In this document: one piece after another, positions 33,479 through 43,130 of the stretch | Layout of the letters: every line of letters starts with the position of its first letter | Position numbering within the stretch: position 1 is the first letter of the stretch | From: Comamonadaceae bacterium | Lineage (GTDB): Bacteria; Pseudomonadota; Gammaproteobacteria; Burkholderiales; Burkholderiaceae_C | Assembly (NCBI GenBank): GCA_947443645.1 | Contig: CANEXF010000009.1 | Location: 1 to 64,000, forward strand | DNA length: 64,000 nucleotides | Direction: 5' to 3' | Made by a program: the position numbers and the translations under genes | The notes under the pieces: model-generated | What the model was told of the DNA's origin: nothing | The model's database searches: none | Seen by the model: the letters and a program-made list of their open reading frames with translations, nothing else

Positions 33479-33496
33479 CATTGGGTAGTCCAGACT

Positions 33497-34162
33497 TCAG
33501 CGGAACCTTGACTGGGGAACCGTTTTCAACTCGCCCTCGACCGAAGATATGTAGCCCGCCAGCATCTTGAGCTCTGCATTGGTGTACTGCTTGGCCATGC
33601 CGCCCATGATGGCGTTGCCGCGACCCACCTTGGGGTTGTTCTCGGTCTTGTAGGCCTTGAGGGCGACAAACAGGTAGTCCGAATGTTGACCGGCCAGCTT
33701 GGGGTAGGAAGGATCAATTGGCTTGCTGAAATTAGCGCCGTGGCATGAGGCGCAATTGGCTTTTCCAAGCAGTGCCTGCACTTCAGCGCTAGGCTCATTG
33801 ACAGGCTTGGCAGGCAACTCGGCACCCGACACGACGCCGCTGGCGCTGTAGTAGGCGGCCAGATCAGCAATGTCCTGGTCGGACAGGCTTTCGGCAACGC
33901 CGCGCATCGTGGGGTGCTTGCGCTCACCTTTACGGTAGGCGTTGAGCGCCGAGCTGATGTACTTGGCACCCTGACCGGAGATCATGGGAACCTTGTAAAC
34001 CTCGGGGAAAGCTGCTTGGTAGCCTTTGATGCCATGGCAGCCAATGCACATGGCATTTTTTGTCTCGCCAGCCTTGGCATCACCCTTGAGCTCCTGGGCT
34101 TGGCTTGAAACCGTCGCAAAAGAGACAGCGACGGCGAATATCGTGGTGAAAAGCTTATTCAT
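33497..34162 (-). CDS. Dihaem cytochrome c4
   Basis: A 221-residue periplasmic cytochrome. The signal peptide is MNKLFTTIFAVAVSFATVSSQAQ and there are two haem sites, CIGCH in the first half and CASCH in the second, with distal Met candidates near the domain ends (PTMRGVAESLSDQDIADLAAYYS; AIMGGMAKQYTNAELKMLAGYIS). Two tandem monohaem domains are the cytochrome c4 layout; it passes electrons to terminal oxidases. I start at ATG 34162 because the track frame adds 41 residues without a leader. It could also serve as acceptor for the molybdenum hydroxylase at 13-15.7 kb, but only by inference. Confidence 0.9.
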   Translation of the reverse strand: MNKLFTTIFAVAVSFATVSSQAQELKGDAKAGETKNAMCIGCHGIKGYQAAFPEVYKVPMISGQGAKYISSALNAYRKGERKHPTMRGVAESLSDQDIADLAAYYSASGVVSGAELPAKPVNEPSAEVQALLGKANCASCHGANFSKPIDPSYPKLAGQHSDYLFVALKAYKTENNPKVGRGNAIMGGMAKQYTNAELKMLAGYISSVEGELKTVPQSRFR

Positions 34163-34332
34163 TTTGCGCGCACAATCGAGTGAGAATTCGGAAGGGGAGT
34201 GTTTATACAAACAGCGTTGGATTATATCTGCGACTGTTAGCTCCAAACCGCGAGCCGCTTTTGTGAACTTGCGCCTGCCCTTCATTTCATTTGCGCCGAC
34301 CCGACAATTGACTCCAGAACAGGCTTCAAAAC

Positions 34333-35187
34333 ATGAAATTTCAAGGCTCTAAAAACTACGTCGCCACGCAGGATCTGATGCTGGCCGTGAATGCGTCCGC
34401 CACATTGAAGAAGCCCCTGCTGGTCAAGGGTGAGCCGGGAACCGGCAAAACCATGCTGGCCGAAGAAGTAGCCGAAGCGCTGGGCCTGCCGCTGCTGCAG
34501 TGGCACATCAAGTCCACCACCAAGGCGCAGCAAGGTCTGTATGAATACGATGCGGTGTCCCGCCTGCGCGACTCACAGCTCAGCAGCGTGGACGGCGGCG
34601 AAAAAGTCAAGGACATCCACAACTACATCCTCAAGGGCGTGCTGTGGCAAGCCTTCACATCGGAAACGCCGGTGGCGCTCCTGATTGATGAAATCGACAA
34701 GGCCGACATCGAGTTCCCAAACGACTTGCTGCGCGAGATCGACCGCATGGAGTTTTACGTTTACGAAACCCGCGAGCTCATCAAAGCCAAACACCGTCCG
34801 CTGGTCTTCATCACCTCGAACAATGAAAAGGAACTGCCAGACGCTTTTTTGCGCCGCTGCTTTTTCCACTACATCAAGTTTCCCGACGCAGACACCATGC
34901 GGCAAATCGTCGACGTGCATTTCCCCAGCCTGAAAAAAGAACTGCTGGCCGCTGCGCTCAAGACTTTTTATGATGTGCGCAACCTGCCCGGCTTGAAAAA
35001 GAAACCCTCAACCAGCGAACTGCTGGACTGGCTCAAGCTGCTGGTGGCCGAAGACATTCCCCTTGAAGCACTGCAAAGCAAGGATGACAAGGTCGCCGTG
35101 CCGCCGCTGGTGGGTGCCTTGCTGAAAAACGAGCAGGACGTCACGCTGTTTGAGAAGCTGGTCTTCATGCAGCGCAACAACCGTTAA
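34333..35187 (+). CDS. MoxR-type AAA ATPase
   Basis: A 284-residue AAA+ ATPase of the MoxR group. Walker A is GEPGTGKT (residues 36-43), Walker B is VALLIDEIDKAD, sensor 1 is FITSNNEKELPDAF and the arginine region is FLRRCFFHY. MoxR proteins act as chaperone-like partners of VWA proteins in assembly or metal insertion. The VWA/CoxE gene 300 bp downstream fits this pairing; in carbon-monoxide dehydrogenase systems such pairs help mature the enzyme. Here no cox genes are visible, so the client is unknown. Confidence 0.9.
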   Translation: MKFQGSKNYVATQDLMLAVNASATLKKPLLVKGEPGTGKTMLAEEVAEALGLPLLQWHIKSTTKAQQGLYEYDAVSRLRDSQLSSVDGGEKVKDIHNYILKGVLWQAFTSETPVALLIDEIDKADIEFPNDLLREIDRMEFYVYETRELIKAKHRPLVFITSNNEKELPDAFLRRCFFHYIKFPDADTMRQIVDVHFPSLKKELLAAALKTFYDVRNLPGLKKKPSTSELLDWLKLLVAEDIPLEALQSKDDKVAVPPLVGALLKNEQDVTLFEKLVFMQRNNR

Positions 35188-35196
35188 CAGGCCACC

Positions 35197-35433
35197 ATGA
35201 ACCAAAAATCACTGTTGCTTGAAGGTCTGTCGGATGCCATAGGCTTTGTTGCCGGGGCGCTGCTGGGCTTCTGGATAGGCCGGCTTTTTGACCTGAACAT
35301 TTTTGACGCCGGTTATAACAACAGCAGCATCTTCGGGATTGTGCTGGTCGGGCTGGGTGGCGGCCTGGGCCTTCAGGCGGCCAGGCGCTGGAGAAACCGC
35401 GCCAGGCCCGGTCCGGAAAAAACGGAAGACTGA
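35197..35433 (+). CDS. Small glycine-rich membrane protein between moxR and the VWA gene
   Basis: A 78-residue protein with two hydrophobic glycine-rich segments (DAIGFVAGALLGFWIGRLF and SSIFGIVLVGLGGGLGLQAA) and a basic, charged C-terminus (RRWRNRARPGPEKTED). It lies 9 bp after the MoxR gene and 55 bp before the VWA gene on the same strand. The family is not recognised; the two segments resemble glycine-zipper helices. It may anchor the MoxR-VWA pair to the membrane, which is a guess from position only. Confidence 0.65.
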   Translation: MNQKSLLLEGLSDAIGFVAGALLGFWIGRLFDLNIFDAGYNNSSIFGIVLVGLGGGLGLQAARRWRNRARPGPEKTED

Positions 35434-35488
35434 ACATGGCATTTGTCGTGCCCGCAATGCTTGCAAGCCGGCTGGCCAAGGACGCACC

Positions 35489-36703
35489 ATGCTGATCGAT
35501 TTTTTCTACACCCTGCGTTCGGCCAAGCTGCCGGTTTCCGTCAAGGAATTCTTGATGCTGCTGGAAGCGCTCGAAGCCGGCGTGGTTGGGCCAAACAGCG
35601 GCAAGGCAGATGGCCAGGCCAGCGAAGGCACCTACAAGATCGACGACTTTTACTATTTGAGCCGTACGATTTTGGTCAAGGACGAAAAGCATTACGACAA
35701 GTTTGACCGTGCCTTTGCCAGTTACTTCAAGGGCGTGGAGATGCTGGCTGACTTCACCAAAGAAGTCCCGCTCGAGTGGCTGCGTAAAAACCTGGAGCTT
35801 GAACTCAGCCCCGAAGAAAAAGTAAAAATCGAAAAAATGGGCTGGGACGAGCTCATGGAAACGCTTAAAAAACGTTTTGAAGAACAAAAAGAGCGCCATG
35901 AAGGCGGCAGCAAGTGGATAGGCACTGGCGGCACCTCGCCGTTTGGCGCCAACGGTTTTAACCCGCAGGGGATTCGCATAGGCCAGGAAAAAAGCCGCAA
36001 CAAGAGCGCGGTCAAGGTTTGGGACCAGCGCGCCTACAAGGACTACGACGATACACAGGAGCTGGGCACGCGCAACATCAAGGTCGCGCTGCGCCGGCTG
36101 CGCAAGTTTGCCCGCCTGGGCAATGTGGAAGAGCTGGATCTGGCTGACACCATACACTCCACCGCCGCCAACGCTGGCTGGCTGGACATCAAGATGGTGC
36201 CTGAGCGTCACAACAACGTGAAAGTCTTGCTGCTGATGGACGTGGGCGGCACCATGGACGAGCACATTCACCGCGTTGAAGAAATGTTCTCTGCGGTCAA
36301 GGCCGAGTTCAAGCACCTGGAGTTCTATTACTTCCACAATTGCGTTTATGACTTCATGTGGAAGCACAACCGCAGACGCTTCAGCGAGAAATTTTCAACC
36401 TGGGACATCATCCGCAAGTACAACAAGGATTACAAACTGATCTTTGTCGGTGACGCGACCATGAGTCCTTATGAAATATTGCAACCCGGCGGCAGCGTGG
36501 AATACAACAACGAAGAGGCCGGTGTTGAATGGATGCAGCGGCTGACCAATGCCTTCCCGAAGTTTGCCTGGATCAATCCCGAGCCTCAGGGCATCTGGCA
36601 ATACCGCCAGAGCATCAGCATCATCCAGCAACTGGTCAACCAGCGCATGTACCCGCTCACCCTCAAGGGACTGGAAGAGGCCATGCGCCTTTTGTCAAAG
36701 TAA
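35489..36703 (+). CDS. VWA-domain (CoxE-like) protein
   Basis: A 404-residue protein of the CoxE/VWA group that pairs with MoxR ATPases. The first part (FFYTLRSAKLPVSVKEFLMLLEAL) is the conserved CoxE opening; a charged linker follows; the VWA domain begins near VKVLLLMDVGGTMDEHIHRVEEMF. The metal-binding (MIDAS) motif is DVGGTMD where DxSxS is usual, so metal coordination is altered. I start at ATG 35489; the track ORF reads back through the small upstream gene. Function in this organism is unknown beyond the likely partnership with MoxR. Confidence 0.85.
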   Translation: MLIDFFYTLRSAKLPVSVKEFLMLLEALEAGVVGPNSGKADGQASEGTYKIDDFYYLSRTILVKDEKHYDKFDRAFASYFKGVEMLADFTKEVPLEWLRKNLELELSPEEKVKIEKMGWDELMETLKKRFEEQKERHEGGSKWIGTGGTSPFGANGFNPQGIRIGQEKSRNKSAVKVWDQRAYKDYDDTQELGTRNIKVALRRLRKFARLGNVEELDLADTIHSTAANAGWLDIKMVPERHNNVKVLLLMDVGGTMDEHIHRVEEMFSAVKAEFKHLEFYYFHNCVYDFMWKHNRRRFSEKFSTWDIIRKYNKDYKLIFVGDATMSPYEILQPGGSVEYNNEEAGVEWMQRLTNAFPKFAWINPEPQGIWQYRQSISIIQQLVNQRMYPLTLKGLEEAMRLLSK

Positions 36704-36737
36704 ATTGGGACCAGTGATCCACCCGAGTACGCGCGGC

Positions 36738-38648
36738 ATGAAGACAGGCCACCGTCCTGGCTCCATTGATTCGGCCACCGTACTGGCCCTTGTTATTTTT
36801 CTTGCCAGCTTGTTTGTGACCAAGGCAAACGCACAGGTCAGCGCACCGGCAAGCGGTGCGACATCCAGCAGCAGTGAGCAGCCTGAAGCCGCCGCCTTCG
36901 ACATTGAAGTTCGTATGCCGCCGGCGTTTTCTGCCTTGCGCGAGCTGATTGAAAAACACATCGAGCTGCAACGCTACCGCGCGGTGACCGATCTTGACGA
37001 CACCGAGCTGGCGCGCTTGATCGTTCTGGCCGAACGCGACGTGCGCAATCTTGCGGGCACACTGGGCTACTTCAGCCCCGACATCCGCGTCACGCGGAAT
37101 CTGCGGCCCGGGTTGGCAACTGAGGCGGCAGCTCGGGCACGCAGCGTGATCGTGATTACGGTGGAGCCAGGGCAAGCCACACTGATAGGGGCTGTCAGCA
37201 TCAGCTTCACGGGTGATATTGCCGAGTCAGAGGACACGGACGCCCAAACACAGCGCACCGGCATACAGCGCGGCTGGCGTCTGCCAAGCGGTCTGCGCTT
37301 TACACAAAACGCCTGGGATGAAGCCAAGGCACAAGCGCTGAAGGCGCTGGTAATCAGGCGCTATCCGTCGGCCAGACTGGCAGAAAGCCTGGCCGACATT
37401 GATGCGACAAACTACAGCGCGCAGCTCTCGGTCACGCTCGATTCGGGCCCGCTGTACCGGCTGGGCGAGATGCAGGTCAAGGGGATGGAGCGCTACAACC
37501 CGGTGCTGGTGCCGCGTCTGGCCCAACTCAAGGTGGGGGCTATCTACGATCAGCAGCAGCTCACTCAAGCCCAACAGCGGCTCACCTCCAGTGCCTACTT
37601 TGACTCAGCCTACGTTTTCATAGATCCACAAGACGATCCCCTGGCAGCGCCAGTACAGGTTCAGGTGCGGGAAGCGAAGTTGCAAAAAATGGTGTTTGGT
37701 ATCGGCGCCAGCACAGACAGCGGCCCGCGCATCTCGATGGAGCACAGCCATAACCGCGTGCCTGGAAGCGACTGGCGCGCCGTGACCAAGCTGCAGCTCG
37801 AGAAAAAATCACCGTTTGCGCAAACCGAATGGACTTCGCTGCCTGACGAGGCAAACTGGCGCTGGGTCGCGCTGGCCCGAACTGAGCGGGTTGACGACAA
37901 GCTGCTGATGACCAGGGCCGAACGCCTGCGCTTTGGCCGCAGCCAGTCCAGCAACAACCTGGACCGCAACATTTATCTGCAGTACGACAGAGCCCGCGTT
38001 TATGGCGACGGCCTGCGGGGTAACTCCGCAGCCCAAACCGGCGACGGCGCATCACTCAGTGGCAACTACGTCTGGACTGGCCGCTATTTCGACAGCCTTC
38101 CCTTCCCCGGCAAGGGCTATGGGCTGGGCTTTGAGCTCGGTGGCGGCGTGACCTTGCGTACCGATCTCAACGAAAAGCGCGAGCCCTATGCGCGTGCAGT
38201 CGGGCGCTGGCTGGGCATTCACGCGTTGGCGCTGGGCCGGATAGCGATGCGCGCAGAAGCCGGCGCAGTGCTGGCAAGCGACACTGCGCGTGTCCCGGCA
38301 ACCGCGCTGTTTCGCACCGGTGGCGACAGCACGGTGCGCGGCTATGGCTTGCGCGATATCGGCATCAAATTGCCCAGCGGCATCATCGCCCCCGGGCGCT
38401 ATATGTCGGCGGGCAGCGTCGAATGGCAGCGTCCCCTGCTGAGCAACGGTTTGCCCACCGACTGGGAAAGCACCTTGTTCATGGATGCTGGGGCGGTGGC
38501 AGACAAGGCACGGGAGCTGCGGGCGTCTGTTGGTGTCGGAACGGGCGTGCGCTGGAAAAGCCCGATTGGTCCGCTCCAGATTGACCTGGCCTATGGCGTA
38601 CAGGTCAAGCAGTTCAGGCTGCACATGAGCGTGGGCTTTGTTTTCTGA
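36738..38648 (+). CDS. tamA: TamA, Omp85-family outer-membrane assembly factor
   Basis: A 636-residue outer-membrane protein. A leader-like hydrophobic segment (ATVLALVIFLASLFVTKANAQ) is followed by POTRA-type repeats (DSGPLYRLGEMQVKGMERYNPVL is a clear POTRA) and a C-terminal beta-barrel that ends with phenylalanine (HMSVGFVF), the BAM recognition mark. RTGGDSTVRGYGLRDIG carries the conserved VRGY/F motif of the barrel interior. I favour ATG 36738; a GTG at 36714 is an alternative. The stop overlaps the tamB start by one base (TGATG), confirming the TamA-TamB pair. Confidence 0.9.
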   Translation: MKTGHRPGSIDSATVLALVIFLASLFVTKANAQVSAPASGATSSSSEQPEAAAFDIEVRMPPAFSALRELIEKHIELQRYRAVTDLDDTELARLIVLAERDVRNLAGTLGYFSPDIRVTRNLRPGLATEAAARARSVIVITVEPGQATLIGAVSISFTGDIAESEDTDAQTQRTGIQRGWRLPSGLRFTQNAWDEAKAQALKALVIRRYPSARLAESLADIDATNYSAQLSVTLDSGPLYRLGEMQVKGMERYNPVLVPRLAQLKVGAIYDQQQLTQAQQRLTSSAYFDSAYVFIDPQDDPLAAPVQVQVREAKLQKMVFGIGASTDSGPRISMEHSHNRVPGSDWRAVTKLQLEKKSPFAQTEWTSLPDEANWRWVALARTERVDDKLLMTRAERLRFGRSQSSNNLDRNIYLQYDRARVYGDGLRGNSAAQTGDGASLSGNYVWTGRYFDSLPFPGKGYGLGFELGGGVTLRTDLNEKREPYARAVGRWLGIHALALGRIAMRAEAGAVLASDTARVPATALFRTGGDSTVRGYGLRDIGIKLPSGIIAPGRYMSAGSVEWQRPLLSNGLPTDWESTLFMDAGAVADKARELRASVGVGTGVRWKSPIGPLQIDLAYGVQVKQFRLHMSVGFVF

Positions 38649-41600
38649 TGGCAGTATCAAAGACAACTGAGCACGCGCAGCGCCCGCCGAAAGAGCCGGC
38701 GGCTGCAAAGCTGGTGCGGCGCAGCTTGCGCTGGCTGGCGCTGGTTTGCATCAGCCTGGCCGCCATGCTCACGGTGGCACTGAGCGCTCTATGGTGGTGG
38801 GCGGGCACGGACGGCTCGCTGGCAAGCTCGATTAGCTGGGCGCAACGCTATGCAAGCGTGCTGTTTGCGCCCCTGAGCGTGAACCATGCGTCAGGCTCGC
38901 TGCGCTCCGGCGGCCATATTGACAACTTGGTCTGGCAGCAGGGTGGCCTGCGCATCGAAGCCCAAGAGATTGATCTGGCATGGCGAGCCTGGTCGCTGCT
39001 GGGCGGCACAGGTGGCACGCTCAAGGTCGAACGTCTTGCTGCGGCGCGCGTGCTGGTCGATGACCAGCGCCCGCCCGACGCCACGGCTGCTGCGCCACCG
39101 GACAAGCTGAAACTGCCGCTGCGCATCGCGCTGGATGCGTTTTCAGTAGCCCAGTTGAACTGGACCGGAAGGGCCGCGTTTTCTGCTTCGGGCATTTCCG
39201 GACGCTATGCGTTCAACGGCCAGGAACATGTGCTCGACCTGGCAGACCTGCAGGTCGCCAGTGGCAGCTACCGCGGACATGCGGTCTTGTCGGCTAGCCA
39301 ACCGCTGATGCTTGATGCCCACCTGTCTGGCGATGTCAGCGCACGCATGCCCAAAAGCGATACACCGCTGGCGCTGGCCTTTGAAGCCACAGCCCGTGGC
39401 CCCCTGCCTGATCTGGCGCTTGAGGCTCAACTACAAACAGCAAGCAAGACTCAAAACCAGCAGGCCGCGCCACAGGCACACCTCACCGCGCGTCTTCTCG
39501 CCTGGGCTGCCCAACCTGTCGCGCAAGCCGATGCAAGGCTGCAGGACATAGACCTTGCGGCGCTCTGGCCCACCGCTCCGCAAACCCGGCTCACGGGCAA
39601 GGCCAGCGTGCAAGCGCAAAAAATGGCCGCGGGCCAGGACAGCCAAAGAAAACAAGCCTGGCTCGTGCAACTGGATATGGCCAATCGATTACCCGGTGCA
39701 TGGGACCAAAACATGCTGCCCATAGCCCGTCTTGAAGCGCTGCTGCAATGGCAAGGCGGCAGCAGCATGCTCAAGTCCTTGAAAGCCAAACTAGGCGGTG
39801 GGGAGTTGCTCGCCAGCGGTGAATGGTCAACACCGCCAGGCGACGCTGCCGCTAGCGCAGCACGACCGTGGAAGTTGCAAGCGAGCTTGCAGAATGTCAA
39901 CCTCGCCGCCCTGGACACGCGCCTAGCGGCCTTGCCGCTGTATGGTCAGGCCAGTGTGCGCGGCCGGGGCGCGACTCTGGAATTTGAAGCCAGCGCGCAG
40001 ACCAAGGGCAGCTCAAGCTTGGCCAAGCCCACTGGCCAGCGGTCTGCCGTCCATCCACTTCACTTGCGTGATGCAAGCGCCGCAGGCAGCTGGAACGCAA
40101 CGCAGGCAGGCGGCACCTTGCTGCTGTCAGCATTGCGGGTGCGCAGCGATGATGCAGAGCTCAGCGGCCAGCTCCAGGCGCAGCCAGCGGCACGCAGCGG
40201 CACAGCCAATCTGCGACTGGCTGCACCCGGACTCAATGCCAGTCTGCAAGGCGAGCTGGCAGAAAAGCACGGCAAGGGCAGTTTGAACACGCGCGTCAGC
40301 GACGCAGCGCAGGCCATGGGCTGGCTGCAAAAGATACCCGGTCTGCGAGGCATCCCGCTCGGGATGGCCAGCGGTCGCGCTGACTTCGCTGTCAACTGGC
40401 AAGGGGGCTGGCTGGACCCGGCGCTGCAGGCGCAACTGGACATTCCCCTGCTGGATTGGAGTCCAAGCCCGGGACCAGTCGATGCAGCCAGGCCTGGTGT
40501 ACTGAAATTCCGCGCCGTTCAGGCAAGCCTCGCCGGTCGCCTGAAGCAGGCGACATTCAGCACCCAGGGCAGCCTTGAAGCTGGCGAGCGGCGCTACACC
40601 CTGCAACTCGGCGCCGACGCGGGCCTTGTTGCCGGCATATGGCAAGGCCTTCTCAAGCAGTTCAGCGTGAACATGCAAGACCCGGCCTTGGGCCCTGGAA
40701 ACTGGCGACTGACAACGCGCGCTCCAATGGCGCTCAAGTGGACGCCTGCCGGCGCCAGCAAGCGCAATTCCAGCGCAGGCGGCCAGTTTGAGAGCGCAGC
40801 CGGTCAGGCCTGGCTCACCGCTCCCACAAGCGACTCGACCGCCACCATCAGTTTGCAAGCGCTGCGCTGGCGCGGCGGCGAACTCACGAGTGCCGGAAAT
40901 ATCACCGGCCTGCCCATGGCCTGGCTGGAACTGCTGGCTGGTCCGCAATTCGCAGCGCTGGGCGTCTCGGGCAACCTGCTGTTTGACGGGGCTTGGGATG
41001 CCAGACTGGCTGACAGCCTGTCCCTCAAGGCCAGCCTGACGCGCAGCAGCGGCGACATCATGGTGCAACCTGAAAGCGGCAGCTCGACACGCGTTGCAGC
41101 GGGCGTGCGACAGGCAAGCGTGGCGCTGTCCGCCACGGGCGAAGCCGTGACGCTGGCGCTGCTGTGGGACAGCGAGCGTGCAGGCCATGTCGAAGGACAA
41201 CTCAAGACCCGGCTGTCGCGCATGGCCGGCGAGACCGGTTCAGGCGGCTGGCAATGGGCGGCACAGGCACCGCTGAGCGGCCAATTGCATGCCCAACTGC
41301 CGCGCCTTGGCGTCTGGTTCGCGCTGGCGCCGCCAGGCTGGCGTCTGCGTGGCTCGCTGGCTGCCGATCTGGCCATCAGCGGCACACGCTCGACGCCCCA
41401 GGTGACTGGAGAGCTGCAGGCCAATGACCTGGCGCTGCGCTCGGTGGTCGACGGCATCGAGCTGGGTCAAGGTCGCTTGCGCGCCAGTCTGGACGGCACG
41501 CGCATGCTGATCAAGGAATTCAGCTTGCATGGCGCTGACGGCACCATCACCGCATCCGGCGAGGCCGCCTGGCAAAACGGTAGGGCGCGGGTCGCGCTCA

Positions 41601-42565
41601 ACGCCAAACTGGACCATCTGCGGGCCAGCGTGCGCAGCGACCGGCAGATCACCTTGTCGGGTGAGCTGCAGGCGCGGCTCGAGGGGAAAACCACCCAGTT
41701 CAGCGGCGCCCTGAGCGTTGATAGCGCCCGTATTGTGCTGCCCGAAGCGGATGCGCCGCAGCTGGGCAGTGACGTATTGCTGCGCCAGGCTGGCAGTGCA
41801 GCCATGGGAAAACAGGCCCCGGCACTAACCAGCACGCAGCGAAATACACCGAGCGTCAAGCTAGGCGTGCAGCTTGACCTCGGTCAGGATTTCCGGATTC
41901 AGGGCAAAGGCCTGAACACGCTGGTGCGCGGCACCTTGTCGCTCAGCGGTGACGCGCTCACCGAGCCACGCCTGCTGGGGACTGTCACCACCTTTGGTGG
42001 TCAATACCGTGCCTATGGCCAGCGGCTGGACGTGGAGCAAGGCGTTCTGCGCTTTACGGGTGCCATCGACAACCCGGCACTGGACATTCTGGCGATTCGA
42101 CCCAACCTCACCCAGCGTGTTGGCGTGCAGATCACAGGCACCGCGCAGCTGCCCACCGTCAGGCTGTATGCGATGCCTGATTTGCCGGATGCGGAAAAGC
42201 TGTCCTGGCTGGTGCTGGGTCGATCTTCGGCCAGCGGCGGCGCAGAAGCCGCCCTGCTGCAACAGGCCGCGATCGCGCTGCTTGGCAGCCAACGCGGCTT
42301 TTCGGGCGGACTGGCCACATCGCTAGGGCTTGATGAGCTGTCGTTTCGCAGCGCATCGAGCAAAGCCGACGGAACCACCACCGAAGGCGCTGTCACGCTG
42401 GGCAAGCGCTTTTCCCGTAATTTTTATGCAGCCTACGAGCGCAGCATCTCGGGCGCATTGGGCACGCTTTATGTGTTCTACGACTTGTCTCAACGCTTCA
42501 CGGTGCGTGCACAGGCAGGCCAGCAAAGCGCCGTGGATCTGATCTTCACCTTGCCCTACGACTGA
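38648..42565 (+). CDS. tamB: TamB-like translocation and assembly module protein
   Basis: A 1305-residue protein with a single N-terminal membrane anchor (LVCISLAAMLTVALSALWWWAG, about residues 31-52), a very long beta-rich region of repeated short strands (the AsmA/TamB groove), and the conserved C-terminal DUF490 domain: LLGTVTTFGGQYRAYGQRLDVEQGVLRFTG, LSWLVLGRSS, GKRFSRNFYAAYERSISG and a final YDLSQRFTVRAQAG. It spans the periplasm to partner TamA, and recent work links the family to phospholipid transport. Length is typical. It shares a one-base overlap with tamA. Confidence 0.92.
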   Translation: MAVSKTTEHAQRPPKEPAAAKLVRRSLRWLALVCISLAAMLTVALSALWWWAGTDGSLASSISWAQRYASVLFAPLSVNHASGSLRSGGHIDNLVWQQGGLRIEAQEIDLAWRAWSLLGGTGGTLKVERLAAARVLVDDQRPPDATAAAPPDKLKLPLRIALDAFSVAQLNWTGRAAFSASGISGRYAFNGQEHVLDLADLQVASGSYRGHAVLSASQPLMLDAHLSGDVSARMPKSDTPLALAFEATARGPLPDLALEAQLQTASKTQNQQAAPQAHLTARLLAWAAQPVAQADARLQDIDLAALWPTAPQTRLTGKASVQAQKMAAGQDSQRKQAWLVQLDMANRLPGAWDQNMLPIARLEALLQWQGGSSMLKSLKAKLGGGELLASGEWSTPPGDAAASAARPWKLQASLQNVNLAALDTRLAALPLYGQASVRGRGATLEFEASAQTKGSSSLAKPTGQRSAVHPLHLRDASAAGSWNATQAGGTLLLSALRVRSDDAELSGQLQAQPAARSGTANLRLAAPGLNASLQGELAEKHGKGSLNTRVSDAAQAMGWLQKIPGLRGIPLGMASGRADFAVNWQGGWLDPALQAQLDIPLLDWSPSPGPVDAARPGVLKFRAVQASLAGRLKQATFSTQGSLEAGERRYTLQLGADAGLVAGIWQGLLKQFSVNMQDPALGPGNWRLTTRAPMALKWTPAGASKRNSSAGGQFESAAGQAWLTAPTSDSTATISLQALRWRGGELTSAGNITGLPMAWLELLAGPQFAALGVSGNLLFDGAWDARLADSLSLKASLTRSSGDIMVQPESGSSTRVAAGVRQASVALSATGEAVTLALLWDSERAGHVEGQLKTRLSRMAGETGSGGWQWAAQAPLSGQLHAQLPRLGVWFALAPPGWRLRGSLAADLAISGTRSTPQVTGELQANDLALRSVVDGIELGQGRLRASLDGTRMLIKEFSLHGADGTITASGEAAWQNGRARVALNAKLDHLRASVRSDRQITLSGELQARLEGKTTQFSGALSVDSARIVLPEADAPQLGSDVLLRQAGSAAMGKQAPALTSTQRNTPSVKLGVQLDLGQDFRIQGKGLNTLVRGTLSLSGDALTEPRLLGTVTTFGGQYRAYGQRLDVEQGVLRFTGAIDNPALDILAIRPNLTQRVGVQITGTAQLPTVRLYAMPDLPDAEKLSWLVLGRSSASGGAEAALLQQAAIALLGSQRGFSGGLATSLGLDELSFRSASSKADGTTTEGAVTLGKRFSRNFYAAYERSISGALGTLYVFYDLSQRFTVRAQAGQQSAVDLIFTLPYD

Positions 42566-42650
42566 GCGGGCAGCGGGCTGGCTTTCAGCAACAGCGCATA
42601 CAATCGCCCATCCCTCATGCTTGAGCGCGAATGCATGAAATTCAGGATAT

Positions 42651-42725
42651 GCCGCCATAGTTCAATGGATAGAACGAGTGCCTCCTAAGCGCTAGATACA
42701 GGTTCGATTCCTGTTGGTGGTACCA
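42651..42725 (+). tRNA. tRNA-Arg (anticodon CCU)
   Basis: A 75-base cloverleaf including encoded CCA. The acceptor GCCGCCA pairs with TGGTGGT; D arm GTTC/GAAC; anticodon stem AGTGC/GCGCT with loop CTCCTAA (anticodon CCT); T arm ACAGG-TTCGATT-CCTGT. Discriminator A then CCA. The following DNA becomes AT-richer, so the tRNA may have served as an integration site. Confidence 0.95.
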
Positions 42726-43130
42726 ATTGATCAGCTCTGGTCAGTTCGCGTCAGAAACCCTCAAAGCCGGCTTGGCTTTTGGCTCCGGTGAGCTTTTTAA
42801 TACTGAAGCATTGAATTCGCCTGCGCAGCCGAACTTTTTCCTCAGTTGCGCTCCTTTTCGGTTTCGCCCTCATCAGGTTCCCGTGAACCGGATGAAGTCC
42901 AAAACGAGAATTTTCTCTTCACAAAATGCAGTCGCTAAAGCACCTACCGATGCAACTGTAGGCATTTGAAGTGAAGCAGTGGCGCTATTGCGGCGCGTCA
43001 GAAATTTTCCAATCTAAACGAGCGGCACATGCACAGCGAGCACTATGCACAGTGATTGCGACATCGCGCCAAATCCAATGATGGCAATTTTCAAGTCGTA
43101 ACATTCATAACTTCTTACTCGAGCGGCTTA
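42726..43130. other. Gene-poor gap after tRNA-Arg
   Basis: About 405 bases with lower GC than the tamAB region. I see short open frames only, none with a convincing ribosome site or family. A weak hairpin AAAGCC-GGCTT-GGCTTT (42763-42779) followed by T/G could end the tRNA transcript. No integrase or clear repeat of the tRNA 3' end was found by eye. Confidence 0.6.

Noticed and set aside
35165-36367. 400-residue minus-strand ORF
   Set aside because: Antisense to the VWA/CoxE gene and the small membrane-protein gene; low-complexity FFF-rich stretches typical of reversed AAA/GAA codons.
40127-41200. 357-residue minus-strand ORF
   Set aside because: Antisense to tamB, which is complete and has its conserved C-terminal domain.
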